Part shown: piece after piece, positions 36,674-46,364 of the stretch
Layout: every line of letters starts with the position of its first letter
How positions within the stretch are numbered: position 1 is the first letter of the stretch
Origin: Tenacibaculum sp. Bg11-29
GTDB taxonomy: Bacteria; Bacteroidota; Bacteroidia; Flavobacteriales; Flavobacteriaceae
Reading direction: 5' to 3'
Assembly: GCF_002836595.1 (NCBI RefSeq)
Contig: NZ_PJBB01000003.1
Location: 310,001-374,000, forward strand
DNA length: 64,000 nucleotides
Notes under the pieces: generated by a model
The model's database searches: none
Told to the model about the DNA's origin: nothing
What the model saw: only the letters and a program-made list of their open reading frames with translations
Made by a program: the position numbers and the translations under genes

Positions 36674-37144
36674 TTACTTTTTAATATCACTTGCTTTGTG
36701 AGTAGATAAACTTAACTTAAGAGCATTTACGTCTCTTAGTTTCTCACGTATATCAGCTAAAGTACCAACACTCGATTCTTTATCTGCTTTAATAGAAGTT
36801 GTCATGAAAGGAACATCAGACTCTGCTAATTTATCTCTTTCTAAGAAAATAAAAGAAGGTACATCATCTGGTGTAGCAATCTTATCATTTAACTGAATTC
36901 TATTAAAACTTGTACCATATTTAGCATCTTTTGCTTTACCTACGTAAATTGTACTTACTAAACTTTTACGTTCAAGTTTTTTCACTTCACTTGCACTAGG
37001 TAAACGAGGAGCCTCTATTGCTAAATCACTCTCTCTCATTACCGTTGTAACCATGAAGAAAAACAATAACATAAAAACAATATCAGGTAGTGAAGATGTA
37101 TTCACTGCTGGCATCTCTTTTTTCTTCTTATTAAATTTAGACAT
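36674..37144 (-). CDS. exbD: ExbD/TolR-family proton-channel subunit (copy 2)
   Basis: 156 residues: cytoplasmic basic start, one membrane helix (LPDIVFMLLFFFMVTTVM) containing the conserved Asp, and a periplasmic domain. Role: with ExbB it feeds proton motive force to TonB-dependent receptors. Last gene of a four-gene minus-strand operon; 18 bp after the first exbD. It has its own periplasmic sequence, so the two copies probably form heteromers or serve different partners. Confidence 0.93.
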   Translation of the reverse strand: MSKFNKKKKEMPAVNTSSLPDIVFMLLFFFMVTTVMRESDLAIEAPRLPSASEVKKLERKSLVSTIYVGKAKDAKYGTSFNRIQLNDKIATPDDVPSFIFLERDKLAESDVPFMTTSIKADKESSVGTLADIREKLRDVNALKLSLSTHKASDIKK

Positions 37145-37162
37145 ACTTAAATTGTTTTAATA

Positions 37163-37789
37163 CTATTGAACATTCGTTGGTTCAGAATCAGATATAATTT
37201 GAGGATAACTACTCTTAATGTCTTCAACTTTTTTCCTTAACGCTTTATCTTTTCTTGCACCTGCTTTAAAAGCCTTGTCTAATTCAGTAAAACTAATACC
37301 ATATTTATCTTGGCATAATTTATTACGCAATTCGGCATATGCTTTTAACAATTCGTTTTGAACTGAGACATATGTACCAAACTCAGTACCTCTATCACTT
37401 TCAACGGCAATAATTGCTTTGTTAGGGTGATCTGATGAGCTAGGATCTTTGGCACCTTTACAATAGTTACAAGCTGCTCCTGCATCTTTTCCTGGCATAG
37501 GATTACCTACTCCACCTCCATTGTCTATAAACTTTATAGCAGCATCTTTTAAATCTTTTAACTCCATACCCTCATTCTCAACGAATAACTGGTTATTTCT
37601 GTTAATACTTATCTGAAAGATGTTTTTCTCTTTTACAATAGGAGGTATAGCATCTGTTCTTTCAGCTAACTTTTTAGGGATACCTGAATCAACATCCATT
37701 GTAGTTGTTACAAGGAAAAAGATAAGTAGCAAGAATGCAATATCTGCCATCGAACCTGCATTAATTTCTGGGTTTTCTCTTCTTGCCAT
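37163..37789 (-). CDS. exbD: ExbD/TolR-family proton-channel subunit (copy 1)
   Basis: 208 residues. Helix MADIAFLLLIFFLVTTTMD with the proton-carrying Asp near residue 16. The periplasmic part is longer than usual and contains a cysteine pair in GAACNYCKGAKD near 105-115 and another Cys near 157, as in some flavobacterial copies. It starts 6 bp after the small membrane protein. Expected to act with ExbB in outer-membrane energisation. Confidence 0.93.
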   Translation of the reverse strand: MARRENPEINAGSMADIAFLLLIFFLVTTTMDVDSGIPKKLAERTDAIPPIVKEKNIFQISINRNNQLFVENEGMELKDLKDAAIKFIDNGGGVGNPMPGKDAGAACNYCKGAKDPSSSDHPNKAIIAVESDRGTEFGTYVSVQNELLKAYAELRNKLCQDKYGISFTELDKAFKAGARKDKALRKKVEDIKSSYPQIISDSEPTNVQ

Positions 37790-37795
37790 AATAAC

Positions 37796-38233
37796 TTACG
37801 ATTTAACGATTCCTTTTAATAAATCTACTACGAAGAAAGCTCCTGCAATAGCACCTAAAACTATGGTAAATCTAATTCCAGACCCTACCCATTTAGAAAT
37901 ACTTCCTGCAGCTACTAACTGACCTCCGTCTGCTCCTATTACTTCACTATCTGAAGCCATAAAATAAGACACCACAAAAACAACACCTAAGGCTAATATA
38001 CCTAGTAAAGTTTTCTTTAATGCTGCTGGGTTCTTGAACATACTTAATAATGAAATTACCACAGCTACAATTACTATTACAATTAGCAAATAATATGAAT
38101 AACTTACTAAAGGAGAAACAGCGTCAGAAAGCGCTTGAGTTTCTTCTGGATCTATTCTTACAACGTTTACGAATAGCGCGATACCAATTAATGATATTGC
38201 TGCTACAAGTAATGTTAATATTTTATTATTCAT
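37796..38233 (-). CDS. Small membrane protein between exbB and exbD
   Basis: 145 residues with four hydrophobic helices (near 5-23, 42-64, 74-92 and 118-140). No named domain recognised. It is 8 bp after exbB and 6 bp before exbD, so it is a constant partner of this operon; the same order occurs in other flavobacteria as far as I recall. A role as accessory subunit of the motor is inferred from position only. Confidence 0.75.
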   Translation of the reverse strand: MNNKILTLLVAAISLIGIALFVNVVRIDPEETQALSDAVSPLVSYSYYLLIVIVIVAVVISLLSMFKNPAALKKTLLGILALGVVFVVSYFMASDSEVIGADGGQLVAAGSISKWVGSGIRFTIVLGAIAGAFFVVDLLKGIVKS

Positions 38234-38241
38234 ACGATTAA

Positions 38242-38961
38242 TTATTTTTTATACTTAGCTAATAAGTCGATTAAAGATATTGAAGCATTTTCCATGTTAT
38301 TTACAATACTATCAATTTTAGAAACGATATAATTATAAAAAATCTGTAAAATAATTGCTGCAACAAGACCAAATACAGTTGTTAAAAGTGCAATTTTAAT
38401 ACCACCTGCTACTACTGCTGGAGAAATATCATTTGCTACTGCAATTTTATCAAAAGCTTCAATCATACCAATTACAGTACCCATGAACCCTAACATCGGT
38501 GCTAAAGCAATAAATAAAGATAACCAAGAAACATTTTTCTCTAATAGTCCCATTTGTACTCCACCATAACCTACGACAGCTTTTTCAGCAGCCTCTAAAC
38601 CTTCGTCTGCTCTTTCTAATCCTTGATAAAAGATAGAAGCAACAGGTCCTTTTGTATTTCTACAAACTTCTTTAGCAGCTTCTACACCACCTGAACTTAA
38701 AGCCTCATCTACACTAGCTACTAATTTCTTAGTGTTAGTTGTTGCCATGTTTAAATAAATAATTCTTTCAATTGCAATTGCTAAACCTAAAATTAAAGCT
38801 ACCAATACGATTCCCATAAACTGAGGGTCCCCTTCAATAAAACGTTGTTTTAACTCTTGGTGAAAAGTTTTCTCAATTACAGCATCTTGTGCAAATGTTG
38901 ACTGAACAGCTCCTAAAAACATAAATCCTGCAACAGTTAGGAAATTTACTACTTTTTTCAT
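38242..38961 (-). CDS. exbB: ExbB/TolQ/MotA-family proton-channel protein
   Basis: 239 residues. An N-terminal signal-like segment (FLTVAGFMFLGAVQSTFAQ) precedes three helices, as in Bacteroidota ExbB. The conserved block LFIALAPMLGFMGTVIGMIEAF and KIALLTTVFGLVAAIILQIFY carry the channel-lining residues. First gene of the operon; 240 bp upstream is asparaginase. Role: stator-like motor for TonB. Confidence 0.94.
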   Translation of the reverse strand: MKKVVNFLTVAGFMFLGAVQSTFAQDAVIEKTFHQELKQRFIEGDPQFMGIVLVALILGLAIAIERIIYLNMATTNTKKLVASVDEALSSGGVEAAKEVCRNTKGPVASIFYQGLERADEGLEAAEKAVVGYGGVQMGLLEKNVSWLSLFIALAPMLGFMGTVIGMIEAFDKIAVANDISPAVVAGGIKIALLTTVFGLVAAIILQIFYNYIVSKIDSIVNNMENASISLIDLLAKYKK

Positions 38962-39201
38962 TTTGTTATAATTAATTTTAAATAGTTAACGGGTTAAAAA
39001 TACAAATTTTACTACAAAAAACTTAATTTTTTACAAATAAGTCATTCTTTGCTTGTAGTTAATGCACTTTTTATTTTCAGAGTGCCAAGTAACAAAAAAA
39101 TGTTGGGACATTAAAAAAAACGATGATATTTATAACATTTTTTTCGTTTTCCATACAATTTCAAGTAGTTATAGTTGTTAATTTAGTCTTAAAAAATCAA
39201 T

Positions 39202-40233
39202 TTAATTGATTTCTCCTCTTAACGATGTTTCAAAATAATGCTTAAATTCTTCTCTAGAAAATTTTTCTCCCAATAAATACATCATTTTTGCTATAGCTGT
39301 TTCTGTTGTAATGTTTTTTCCATCAACAATTCCGATGCGTTTTAAATCAGAGCTTGTTTCATAGTGTCCGAGAATAACACTTCCTCCTGCACACTGAGTC
39401 ACATTAACGATATATATACCCTTATCAATAGCTTGCTCTAACAATTCTATAAACCATTTTTTTGTTGGTGCATTTCCTGAGCCATAAGTTTCTAGTATTA
39501 TACCTTTTAAATTGGGAATATTTATAAAACTAGCCACAACAGAAGCTGTTATTCCTGGAAAAAGTTTTAAAATAGCAACATTATTATCTAATTTTTTTCT
39601 AAAAACAAGCTTATTTTCTTCTTTAACTGGCTTAAATAATACTGGGTAATTAAAATTTAAATGAACACCACTTTCAGCTAAAGGCGGATAATTCATTGAA
39701 GCAAAAGCTTCAAATTGCTCTGCATTTATCTTTGTTGTTCGATTCGCTCTATATAATTTATACTCAAAATACAAACCTACTTCTTGAATTACTGGCTTTC
39801 CGTTTTCATAAGTTGATGCAACCTGTATCGAGGTTATTAAATTTTCTTTAGCATCTGTACGCAAATCACCTATCGGTAATTGAGATCCTGTGAAAATCAC
39901 AGGCTTCTGTAAGTTTTCAAACATAAAGCTAATTGCAGATGAAGTGTAAGACATCGTATCTGAACCTGTAAGAACCACAAAACCATCAAACTTATCGTAA
40001 TTGTTAGAAATAATTTCAGCTATATCAATATAATAATTAACATTCATATTTGATGAATCTATTGGCTCATCAAATGAAATTGTAGAAATATCACAATGTA
40101 ATTGTTGCAACTCAGGGATTTTACTAGATATCTGGCTAAAATCAAAAGCCTTTAATGCTCCTGTTTTATAATCCTTAATCATACCAATGGTTCCTCCTGT
40201 ATATACTATTAAAATTTTAGGTTTATTTGACAT
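39202..40233 (-). CDS. ansA: Type I L-asparaginase
   Basis: 343 residues without signal peptide. Catalytic Thr in VYTGGTIGMI near residue 13, second site GSDTMSYTSSA near 90 with Thr-Asp, and the TGSQLP loop, then LITSIQVA. Reaction: Asn to Asp and ammonia in the cytosol. It is upstream of exbB on the same strand with a 240-bp gap, and diverges from the zinc peptidase gene. Confidence 0.95.
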   Translation of the reverse strand: MSNKPKILIVYTGGTIGMIKDYKTGALKAFDFSQISSKIPELQQLHCDISTISFDEPIDSSNMNVNYYIDIAEIISNNYDKFDGFVVLTGSDTMSYTSSAISFMFENLQKPVIFTGSQLPIGDLRTDAKENLITSIQVASTYENGKPVIQEVGLYFEYKLYRANRTTKINAEQFEAFASMNYPPLAESGVHLNFNYPVLFKPVKEENKLVFRKKLDNNVAILKLFPGITASVVASFINIPNLKGIILETYGSGNAPTKKWFIELLEQAIDKGIYIVNVTQCAGGSVILGHYETSSDLKRIGIVDGKNITTETAIAKMMYLLGEKFSREEFKHYFETSLRGEIN

Positions 40234-40329
40234 TATGACACTTTTATTATAAGTAATTTAATTATGGAATAATTTATGTTGTAAATTTATCGTACAAAAA
40301 TGATACAAAATTTTAAAACTAAATAAATT

Positions 40330-41028
40330 ATGATAGGTTTTTATATTCTAATTGGGATTATCTCTTTATTAAGCTGGGTAGTTAGCAATACACTTAAAAG
40401 AAAATTTAAAAAATATTCGAAAGTTCACTTACGAAACGGCATGAATGGTGCTGAAATAGCTCAAAAAATGTTAGATGATCATGGTATTTATGATGTAAAA
40501 GTTATTTCTACTCCAGGAATGTTAACCGACCATTACAACCCACAAAATAAAACTGTTAATTTAAGTGAAGGTGTTTACAATCAGCGAAACGCTTCGGCAG
40601 CTGCTGTTGCTGCTCATGAGGTTGGACACGCTGTACAACATGCTAAAGCATATAAATGGTTAACGATGCGATCTAAATTAGTTCCTATTGTTAGTATTTC
40701 TTCTCGTTTTTCTCAATGGATGGTTATTGGAGGAATAATTTTAGGTGCTGGAGCTGGACAACCAGGAATCGGGCAAATGGTTGCCATTGGTGGTTTAGCT
40801 TTTATGGGAATGGGAACTTTATTTAGTTTTATTACTCTACCCGTAGAATATGACGCTAGTAATAGAGCTTTGGCTTGGCTAGAAAACAAACACATTGTAA
40901 CTCGTGAAGAACTTGCTGGGTCTAAAGATGCTTTAAAATGGGCTGCAAGAACATATTTAGTTGCTGCATTAGGTTCTTTAGCAATGCTTTTATATTGGGC
41001 TCTACAAGTTTTAGGTGGTAGAGATTAA
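40330..41028 (+). CDS. YugP-type neutral zinc metallopeptidase
   Basis: 232 residues. One N-terminal helix, zinc motif AAHEVGHAVQHA near residue 96, two central helices (VIGGIILGAGAG and so on), then LPVEYDASNRAL with the third ligand, and a C-terminal helix. Membrane-bound peptidase of the DUF/peptidase_Mx family; substrate unknown. Single gene bounded downstream by a strong terminator. Confidence 0.92.
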   Translation: MIGFYILIGIISLLSWVVSNTLKRKFKKYSKVHLRNGMNGAEIAQKMLDDHGIYDVKVISTPGMLTDHYNPQNKTVNLSEGVYNQRNASAAAVAAHEVGHAVQHAKAYKWLTMRSKLVPIVSISSRFSQWMVIGGIILGAGAGQPGIGQMVAIGGLAFMGMGTLFSFITLPVEYDASNRALAWLENKHIVTREELAGSKDALKWAARTYLVAALGSLAMLLYWALQVLGGRD

Positions 41029-41072
41029 TACTATAATTCTTTAAAAATATTTTTATAGAAACAACAATTATG

Positions 41073-41110
41073 AAAAGACTCTTAATAGAAATTAAGAGTC
41101 TTTTTTTTTA
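41073..41110 (+). terminator. Terminator after the zinc peptidase gene
   Basis: 14-bp arms AAAAGACTCTTAAT/ATTAAGAGTCTTTT, 4-nt loop, then a T9 run. Confidence 0.88.
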
Positions 41111-41165
41111 CTGGAAACCATACCGTAATTACAAAATTATTTAATAATATAGATACAGATATTTG

Positions 41166-41195
41166 TTCGTCGGAAAATTAACCCAATTCGTCAGA
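41166..41195 (+). promoter_or_regulatory. Direct repeat upstream of the TonB-receptor-like gene
   Basis: TTCGTCGGA at 41166-41174 and TTCGTCAGA at 41187-41195, spaced 21 bp start to start (two helical turns), 62 bp before the ATG. No TAnnTTTG box is seen near it. A plausible binding site for the LytTR regulator encoded 4 kb downstream. Confidence 0.4.
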
Positions 41196-41256
41196 TTTTG
41201 ATTTCTAAACTTACATTAATGAAGCACTTTTGAAGTGTTAAACCATAAAAAGCGAT

Positions 41257-43629
41257 ATGAGATTTATAATCACTACTTTATTATTATTTTTTGGAGTTAC
41301 TACTGTATTTGCACAACACAGCATTTCAGGAAAAATTACTGATCAAAAAAAACAAGTTTTACCCTACACAAATATTATACTTTATAAAATTGGCAACGAA
41401 GCAAATCCAAAAGGATCAGTCTCTGACGATAACGGAAATTACTCTTTTAAAGATATAGCTAATGGTAAATATAAAATAACCATTTCTACCTTAGGCTTTA
41501 AAACAGAAATAGGCAAAGAGTTTGAATTATCAACAAATAAAATATTCAACTTTATATTAAAAGAAGATAATCAAACATTAAACGAAGTAGTTATCAAATC
41601 TAAAAGACCAGTTATTAAGCAAACTGCGGAAAAATTAGTAGTTGATTTAGAGAAATCTGAAATGCTAAATTCTAGCCTACAAGATGTAATGCGAAAAGTC
41701 CCTGGTGTTTTGGTTACAAATAACGGAATTTCAATTGCAGGAAAAGGTGGGGTTAGAATTCTTATCAACGGAAAAACTACAGAATACATGGATGTGGAAA
41801 CTTTATTAAGAGATTTTCCTGCCGATAATATTGCCAAAATTGAAGTTATAGAACAACCCGGAGCGGAATATGATGCTGCTGGTTCTGGTGCAATTATTAA
41901 TATTATTTTAAAGAAAAATGTACGTTTAGGAACTCACGGAAGCGTTACAGGTTGGGTTGGTGAAGATGAAGGTTTTGAATACGGAACAAAAGTTTCGATA
42001 GCTAGCTACAAAAACAAACTAAATTGGCAAACAAGTTTCGGGCATTCTAAACCAACTTGGAGAGATGATTTATTTTTAGTTAGAACTGTTGGTAATGAAA
42101 CCTATGATCAAACTACAAAATCACCTTATAATCCGAATCGTTTTAATGTAAGTGTAAATGTAGATTACTATATTAATGATAATAATTCAATAGGAATTGG
42201 AGGGCGATGGAATACTAGAAAATCTAATAGAATTACAAGTAGTAAGACTATAATTTCTAATGTAAATTCTACAAACACATTGTTTTCAGAAAATAGTTAT
42301 GATAGAGATCGTATTGATTTTAACATAAGTCCTTATTATGAATACAAGTCTGACACGGATAAACTAGTTATTGATTTTAACTATATAAATTACAAAAACG
42401 ACAATACTAATACGTTATACGACATTACTGGTAGCACACTTCCTTTTCAAGATAGAAGATATATACAAGATGGAAAATACACTATAAAAACGTCTAAAAT
42501 AGATTATTCTAAAACCTTTTCTGATAATTTAAAGGTAAGTATAGGTAGTAAATACGCAATCGTAAATACTGATAGTGACTTACAATCATTATTTGAAAAC
42601 AACTCAAACGGATTCGATTTAGATCAAGAAAGTAGTAGTCAGTTTTTAGTTGATGAAACTATTTTCGCAATATACTCTAAAGTAAATGCAACCTCAGGTA
42701 AATGGTCTTTTTCTGGTGGATTACGTTATGAAGACAGTAAGACTGACGGAATATCGAACTTTATAAAAAACGGAGTTCCTACATATGAAATTAAAAGAAG
42801 ACCAATTCAAAAACTATTCCCAAGTGCCTCTATAAGTAAAAAAGTAACAGAGAAGTTAGGTACAAGTTTATCTTATAGCTATAGGGTTCGAAGACCATCA
42901 TATGGGAGTTTAAATTCGTTTGAAGAGTATTTAGATCCGTTTTCTGCAGAAGAAGGAAACCCTAATTTAAAACCTGCTTTCACTAATAATTATCAATTTA
43001 ATTTAACTTATGATGGGCAGCCCTTTTTTACAATTGGCTATAGCGAAACTGATGATGTAATTTTTGATTTAATAAAACAAGACAATGCAACAAAACAAAT
43101 AAGACAGCAAGCTGTTAATGTAGAAAACTATACTAATTGGAACTTTAGATTATTTGCTCCATTAAGTTTTATAAAAGAAGTTGAAGGTTATACGGGCTTT
43201 ATTGTAAATAATAACATTTATGAATCAGCTACTCATGGTGTAGATTTATCTAAATGGAATTTATTTTGGTTTATTCAAGCAAGCTACAAACTCCCTTTAG
43301 ATGTAAACTTTGAAATGAGTGGGAATTACGGAACTGGTGCTTTAGAAGATCAAATACAAGTAGGTTGGCTAGCAGGCTTAGATTTCTCTTTTGGTAAAAA
43401 ATTTATTAATGATAAACTAAAAGTAAATCTTGGATTCAATAAAATACTGAATAGAGGTTTTAATGGAACAATTGATTATGGAAACGGTTCTGCTAAAGTA
43501 GAAAGCAATGGTTCACGTCAAAACATTCAATTACGTTTAGTATATAGTTTCGGATCTAAATTTGGTAAGAAAAAATCGAAACGTAATTCATCTAGAGAAG
43601 AGGAAAATAGAATTCAAGACAATAACTAA
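41257..43629 (+). CDS. TonB-dependent-receptor-like outer-membrane protein
   Basis: 790 residues. Signal peptide ends VFAQ near residue 20. Residues 22-105 are a CarboxypepD_reg-like beta-sandwich (GKITDQKKQVLPYTNIILY). A plug-like domain follows (SLQDVMRKVPGVLV, GGVRILINGK). The remainder is a large barrel of the OMP_b-brl_3 type, with a basic C-terminus KFGKKKSKRNSSR that is not a typical barrel end. Substrate unknown. It is followed by a CPBP protease and a LytS/LytTR pair on the same strand, so it may be the regulated target of that pair. Confidence 0.88.
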   Translation: MRFIITTLLLFFGVTTVFAQHSISGKITDQKKQVLPYTNIILYKIGNEANPKGSVSDDNGNYSFKDIANGKYKITISTLGFKTEIGKEFELSTNKIFNFILKEDNQTLNEVVIKSKRPVIKQTAEKLVVDLEKSEMLNSSLQDVMRKVPGVLVTNNGISIAGKGGVRILINGKTTEYMDVETLLRDFPADNIAKIEVIEQPGAEYDAAGSGAIINIILKKNVRLGTHGSVTGWVGEDEGFEYGTKVSIASYKNKLNWQTSFGHSKPTWRDDLFLVRTVGNETYDQTTKSPYNPNRFNVSVNVDYYINDNNSIGIGGRWNTRKSNRITSSKTIISNVNSTNTLFSENSYDRDRIDFNISPYYEYKSDTDKLVIDFNYINYKNDNTNTLYDITGSTLPFQDRRYIQDGKYTIKTSKIDYSKTFSDNLKVSIGSKYAIVNTDSDLQSLFENNSNGFDLDQESSSQFLVDETIFAIYSKVNATSGKWSFSGGLRYEDSKTDGISNFIKNGVPTYEIKRRPIQKLFPSASISKKVTEKLGTSLSYSYRVRRPSYGSLNSFEEYLDPFSAEEGNPNLKPAFTNNYQFNLTYDGQPFFTIGYSETDDVIFDLIKQDNATKQIRQQAVNVENYTNWNFRLFAPLSFIKEVEGYTGFIVNNNIYESATHGVDLSKWNLFWFIQASYKLPLDVNFEMSGNYGTGALEDQIQVGWLAGLDFSFGKKFINDKLKVNLGFNKILNRGFNGTIDYGNGSAKVESNGSRQNIQLRLVYSFGSKFGKKKSKRNSSREEENRIQDNN

Positions 43630-43637
43630 TTATCATT

Positions 43638-44405
43638 ATGAAAAACATATATATATTAAAACAAATTATTCTCTTTACATTTTTTATTACCATTCTTTTA
43701 ATAACTAATAATTTTGTAAAAGATTATTTACTAAGTAATAATATTACCTCATATAACACTTACTTATTTACAAGAATAATTAGTAATTTACTACTAGCTA
43801 CGGTATCCTTTATAGTAGCAAAAAAACTAAACTTATTTAAACTTGGTGGATTAACTAAAATAGAACCTAAAAAACCATGGTTAATCATTTTCCCTCTAGT
43901 CTTTTTAGTTTTATTAAACGGTTTGTTTTTAGATTCGATTCCAAGTTATAGTATTTCAAACCTGCTAATGTTAGCTATTTACTGTATAAGTATTGGCATT
44001 TCAGAAGAGTTAAGTTTAAGAAGTGTATTACTTCCTTTATTTTCTAAATATTTCGGAGACAATAAAAAAGCACAGATAAAAGCTGTTTTTATAGCAGCTT
44101 TATTATTTGGTTTATTACATCTAATTAAATTTGACAAAGGAATTTATGGAGAAATTTCTCAAGTATTTTTCGCATCATTTATTGGAGTAATGTTTGGTGC
44201 AATTTTATTAGTGATAAAAAGAATTTACCCATTAATTATCATACACGCTGTTATAGATTTTGTTGCAAAATTAGATTCAATTGGGAAACCTATAAAAGAA
44301 GTTATTACCAATCCTATGGATTTAGGAAGCGCTGTACTAAGTATATTATTAACTTTCCCTTGTTTAATTTATGGTATATATGTTCTAAAAAAACGTCTAA
44401 ATTAA
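43638..44405 (+). CDS. CPBP-family intramembrane metalloprotease
   Basis: 255 residues, about eight membrane helices. The CPBP (Rce1/Abi-like) motifs are visible: SEELSLRSVL (EExxxR) near 120, FGLLHLIKF near 155 and IIIHAVIDFVA near 207, which supply the Glu and His residues. It starts 8 bp after the outer-membrane receptor gene, so is co-transcribed. Possible roles: processing or immunity; not assignable. Confidence 0.87.
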   Translation: MKNIYILKQIILFTFFITILLITNNFVKDYLLSNNITSYNTYLFTRIISNLLLATVSFIVAKKLNLFKLGGLTKIEPKKPWLIIFPLVFLVLLNGLFLDSIPSYSISNLLMLAIYCISIGISEELSLRSVLLPLFSKYFGDNKKAQIKAVFIAALLFGLLHLIKFDKGIYGEISQVFFASFIGVMFGAILLVIKRIYPLIIIHAVIDFVAKLDSIGKPIKEVITNPMDLGSAVLSILLTFPCLIYGIYVLKKRLN

Positions 44406-44519
44406 AATCATTTATTAATGCGCTATAGTTATTCAATAATAATAAAAAATTATTCATTCTAGATTAATTCATAGCTATTATGAAATTTTGTTTTATATTT
44501 TACATGAAAAAGAAATTAA

Positions 44520-45533
44520 ATGAATATCAAACCTAATAAATCAGATTGGATAATACTATCCATAATATATGGTGTTACCATTGTATTAAATTGTGTAGAT
44601 TATTATAGAATTGGAAATAAATTAATTGAATATTTTATCGATTTACCAAGTTCTACAATAATATCAATTTCTATAATTCTTATTTTTATTCAAATACTAG
44701 TACCACAGTTTTTAATAAAAGAAAAAAAATACTTTCTATTTTTTTTCTTTGCTTTATTCCTATTAACATTTTTTGGCACTTTAGATAATTTAATAGGAAG
44801 ACTTAGTGCTGGAAAAACACTTAAAAGTATACCAAATATTTATTTATATCTACAAAATGGTTTATACAACGCTACAGATATGGTAGGTTTTCCATTAGGA
44901 TTAATTCTAATAAAAAAATTCTATGAAGGGCAAACACAAATTTCTAAATTTGAAAAACAACAAAAAGAGAACGAACTAAAACTTTTACGATCTCAAATAG
45001 ATCCTCATTTTTTGTTTAATAATTTAAACACCTTAGATTCTTTAATTGATTCTAACCCAGAAAAGGCTAAAGAATACATTAATCGTTTATCATTAATTTA
45101 TCGCTATTTAATACAAACTAAAGATGCTGAAGTTATGGAACTATCAGAAGAATTAAAGTTTGCTGAAAACTATGTTTTCCTAATAAAAACACGCTTTGGT
45201 AATGATTATAGTTTTTCTATTGATAAAGAAACCTTAACAAAAGATAGATTTATTCCAACTGGCGCAATTCAAACTCTATTAGAAAACGTAGTAAAGCATA
45301 ACAAACCAGAAAAAAATGTTGCCATCAGAACATTTATCACCATTGAAGAAAATGTTTTAAAAATAGTAAATAAAAAATCTAATATTATACCAAAAAACGA
45401 TTCTCTTAGTACTGGTTTAAACAATTTAAAAACTCGCTATCAACTACTTTCTGATAAAAAAGTAGTTATTATAAATACTAACAAAGAATTTAACGTATCA
45501 ATTCCTATTATTAATTTAAGTGAAGAAAATTAA
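44520..45533 (+). CDS. LytS-type sensor histidine kinase (His_kinase PF06580)
   Basis: 337 residues. Four hydrophobic helices at about 11-30, 45-65, 72-88 and 115-135, then a linker helix and the family signature LRSQIDPHFLFNNLNTLDSL (phospho-acceptor His near 163). The ATPase part is short with TGAIQTLLENVVKHN and GLNNLKTRYQLL. No periplasmic sensor domain is seen. Partner of the LytTR regulator 4 bp downstream. Confidence 0.92.
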   Translation: MNIKPNKSDWIILSIIYGVTIVLNCVDYYRIGNKLIEYFIDLPSSTIISISIILIFIQILVPQFLIKEKKYFLFFFFALFLLTFFGTLDNLIGRLSAGKTLKSIPNIYLYLQNGLYNATDMVGFPLGLILIKKFYEGQTQISKFEKQQKENELKLLRSQIDPHFLFNNLNTLDSLIDSNPEKAKEYINRLSLIYRYLIQTKDAEVMELSEELKFAENYVFLIKTRFGNDYSFSIDKETLTKDRFIPTGAIQTLLENVVKHNKPEKNVAIRTFITIEENVLKIVNKKSNIIPKNDSLSTGLNNLKTRYQLLSDKKVVIINTNKEFNVSIPIINLSEEN

Positions 45534-45537
45534 CCTT

Positions 45538-46302
45538 ATGAAAATTTTAATTTTAGAAGACGAAATACCAGCTTATCAAAAATTAGTAAATTATTTAACC
45601 CTTTTTTTTGACGAAGAAATATCTCACGATTTAGCACGCTCAAATAAAGAAGGGAAAGAATTAATTTCTAAAAATAAATATGATTTTATTTTATCTGATA
45701 TTCAATTATTAGATGGAATATCTTTCGACTTATTTGATGATGTTTCTATTGACTGTCCTATAATTTTTTGCTCTGCTCACGATGAATATTTATTTAAAGC
45801 ATTCAATACAAACGGAATTGCATACATTTTAAAACCATATTCTAAATCTGATTTTAATAAAGCCATAGAAAAGTACCAATCTTTGTTTAATCAAGGTAAA
45901 TACAATGCTTTAAACACAGATACATTATCTAACTTAAAATCTGCTTTACAAGAAGAAAACACTTCTTATAAAAAACGTTTTGTTATCAAAAAAACATCTG
46001 GAATTCAATTATTAAATATTGTAGATATTAGCTTAATTGAAGCGTCTGGAGATTTTTGTATTGCTATAGATAATTCAGGAAAAAGATATACTATTTCTCA
46101 ATCTTTAGGAGGTATTTTTCAGCAATTAAACCCAACCAAATTTTTTAAAATTAATCGAAGTGAAATTGTAAATATTGATTTTATCGAAAAAATAGAAAGT
46201 CATTTTAAAAACCGGCTCTTAATCACAATGAAAGGTGTAAAAGAAAAACCAATGACAAGTTCTTCTATTACTTCTGATTTTAGAAAATGGCTAGAAAATT
46301 AA
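45538..46302 (+). CDS. LytTR-family response regulator
   Basis: 254 residues from the ATG at 45538; a GTG inside the kinase stop region is less likely. Receiver domain with ILEDE and phospho-acceptor Asp in FILSDIQLLDG near residue 57, Lys in YILKPYSKSD. LytTR DNA-binding domain from about 150: IVDISLIEASGDF, TISQSLGGIF and FFKINRSEIVN. Follows the kinase by 4 bp and ends at a bidirectional terminator shared with lepA. Confidence 0.93.
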   Translation: MKILILEDEIPAYQKLVNYLTLFFDEEISHDLARSNKEGKELISKNKYDFILSDIQLLDGISFDLFDDVSIDCPIIFCSAHDEYLFKAFNTNGIAYILKPYSKSDFNKAIEKYQSLFNQGKYNALNTDTLSNLKSALQEENTSYKKRFVIKKTSGIQLLNIVDISLIEASGDFCIAIDNSGKRYTISQSLGGIFQQLNPTKFFKINRSEIVNIDFIEKIESHFKNRLLITMKGVKEKPMTSSSITSDFRKWLEN

Positions 46303-46309
46303 CCAATAA

Positions 46310-46343
46310 AAAACTCCTTTTTGATTTCTCAAAAAGGAGTTTT
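46310..46343. terminator. Bidirectional terminator between the LytTR gene and lepA
   Basis: 15-bp perfect arms AAAACTCCTTTTTGA/TCAAAAAGGAGTTTT with a TTTC loop, between convergent genes. Confidence 0.88.
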
Positions 46344-46364
46344 AATATATTACTTGCAAAAAGA

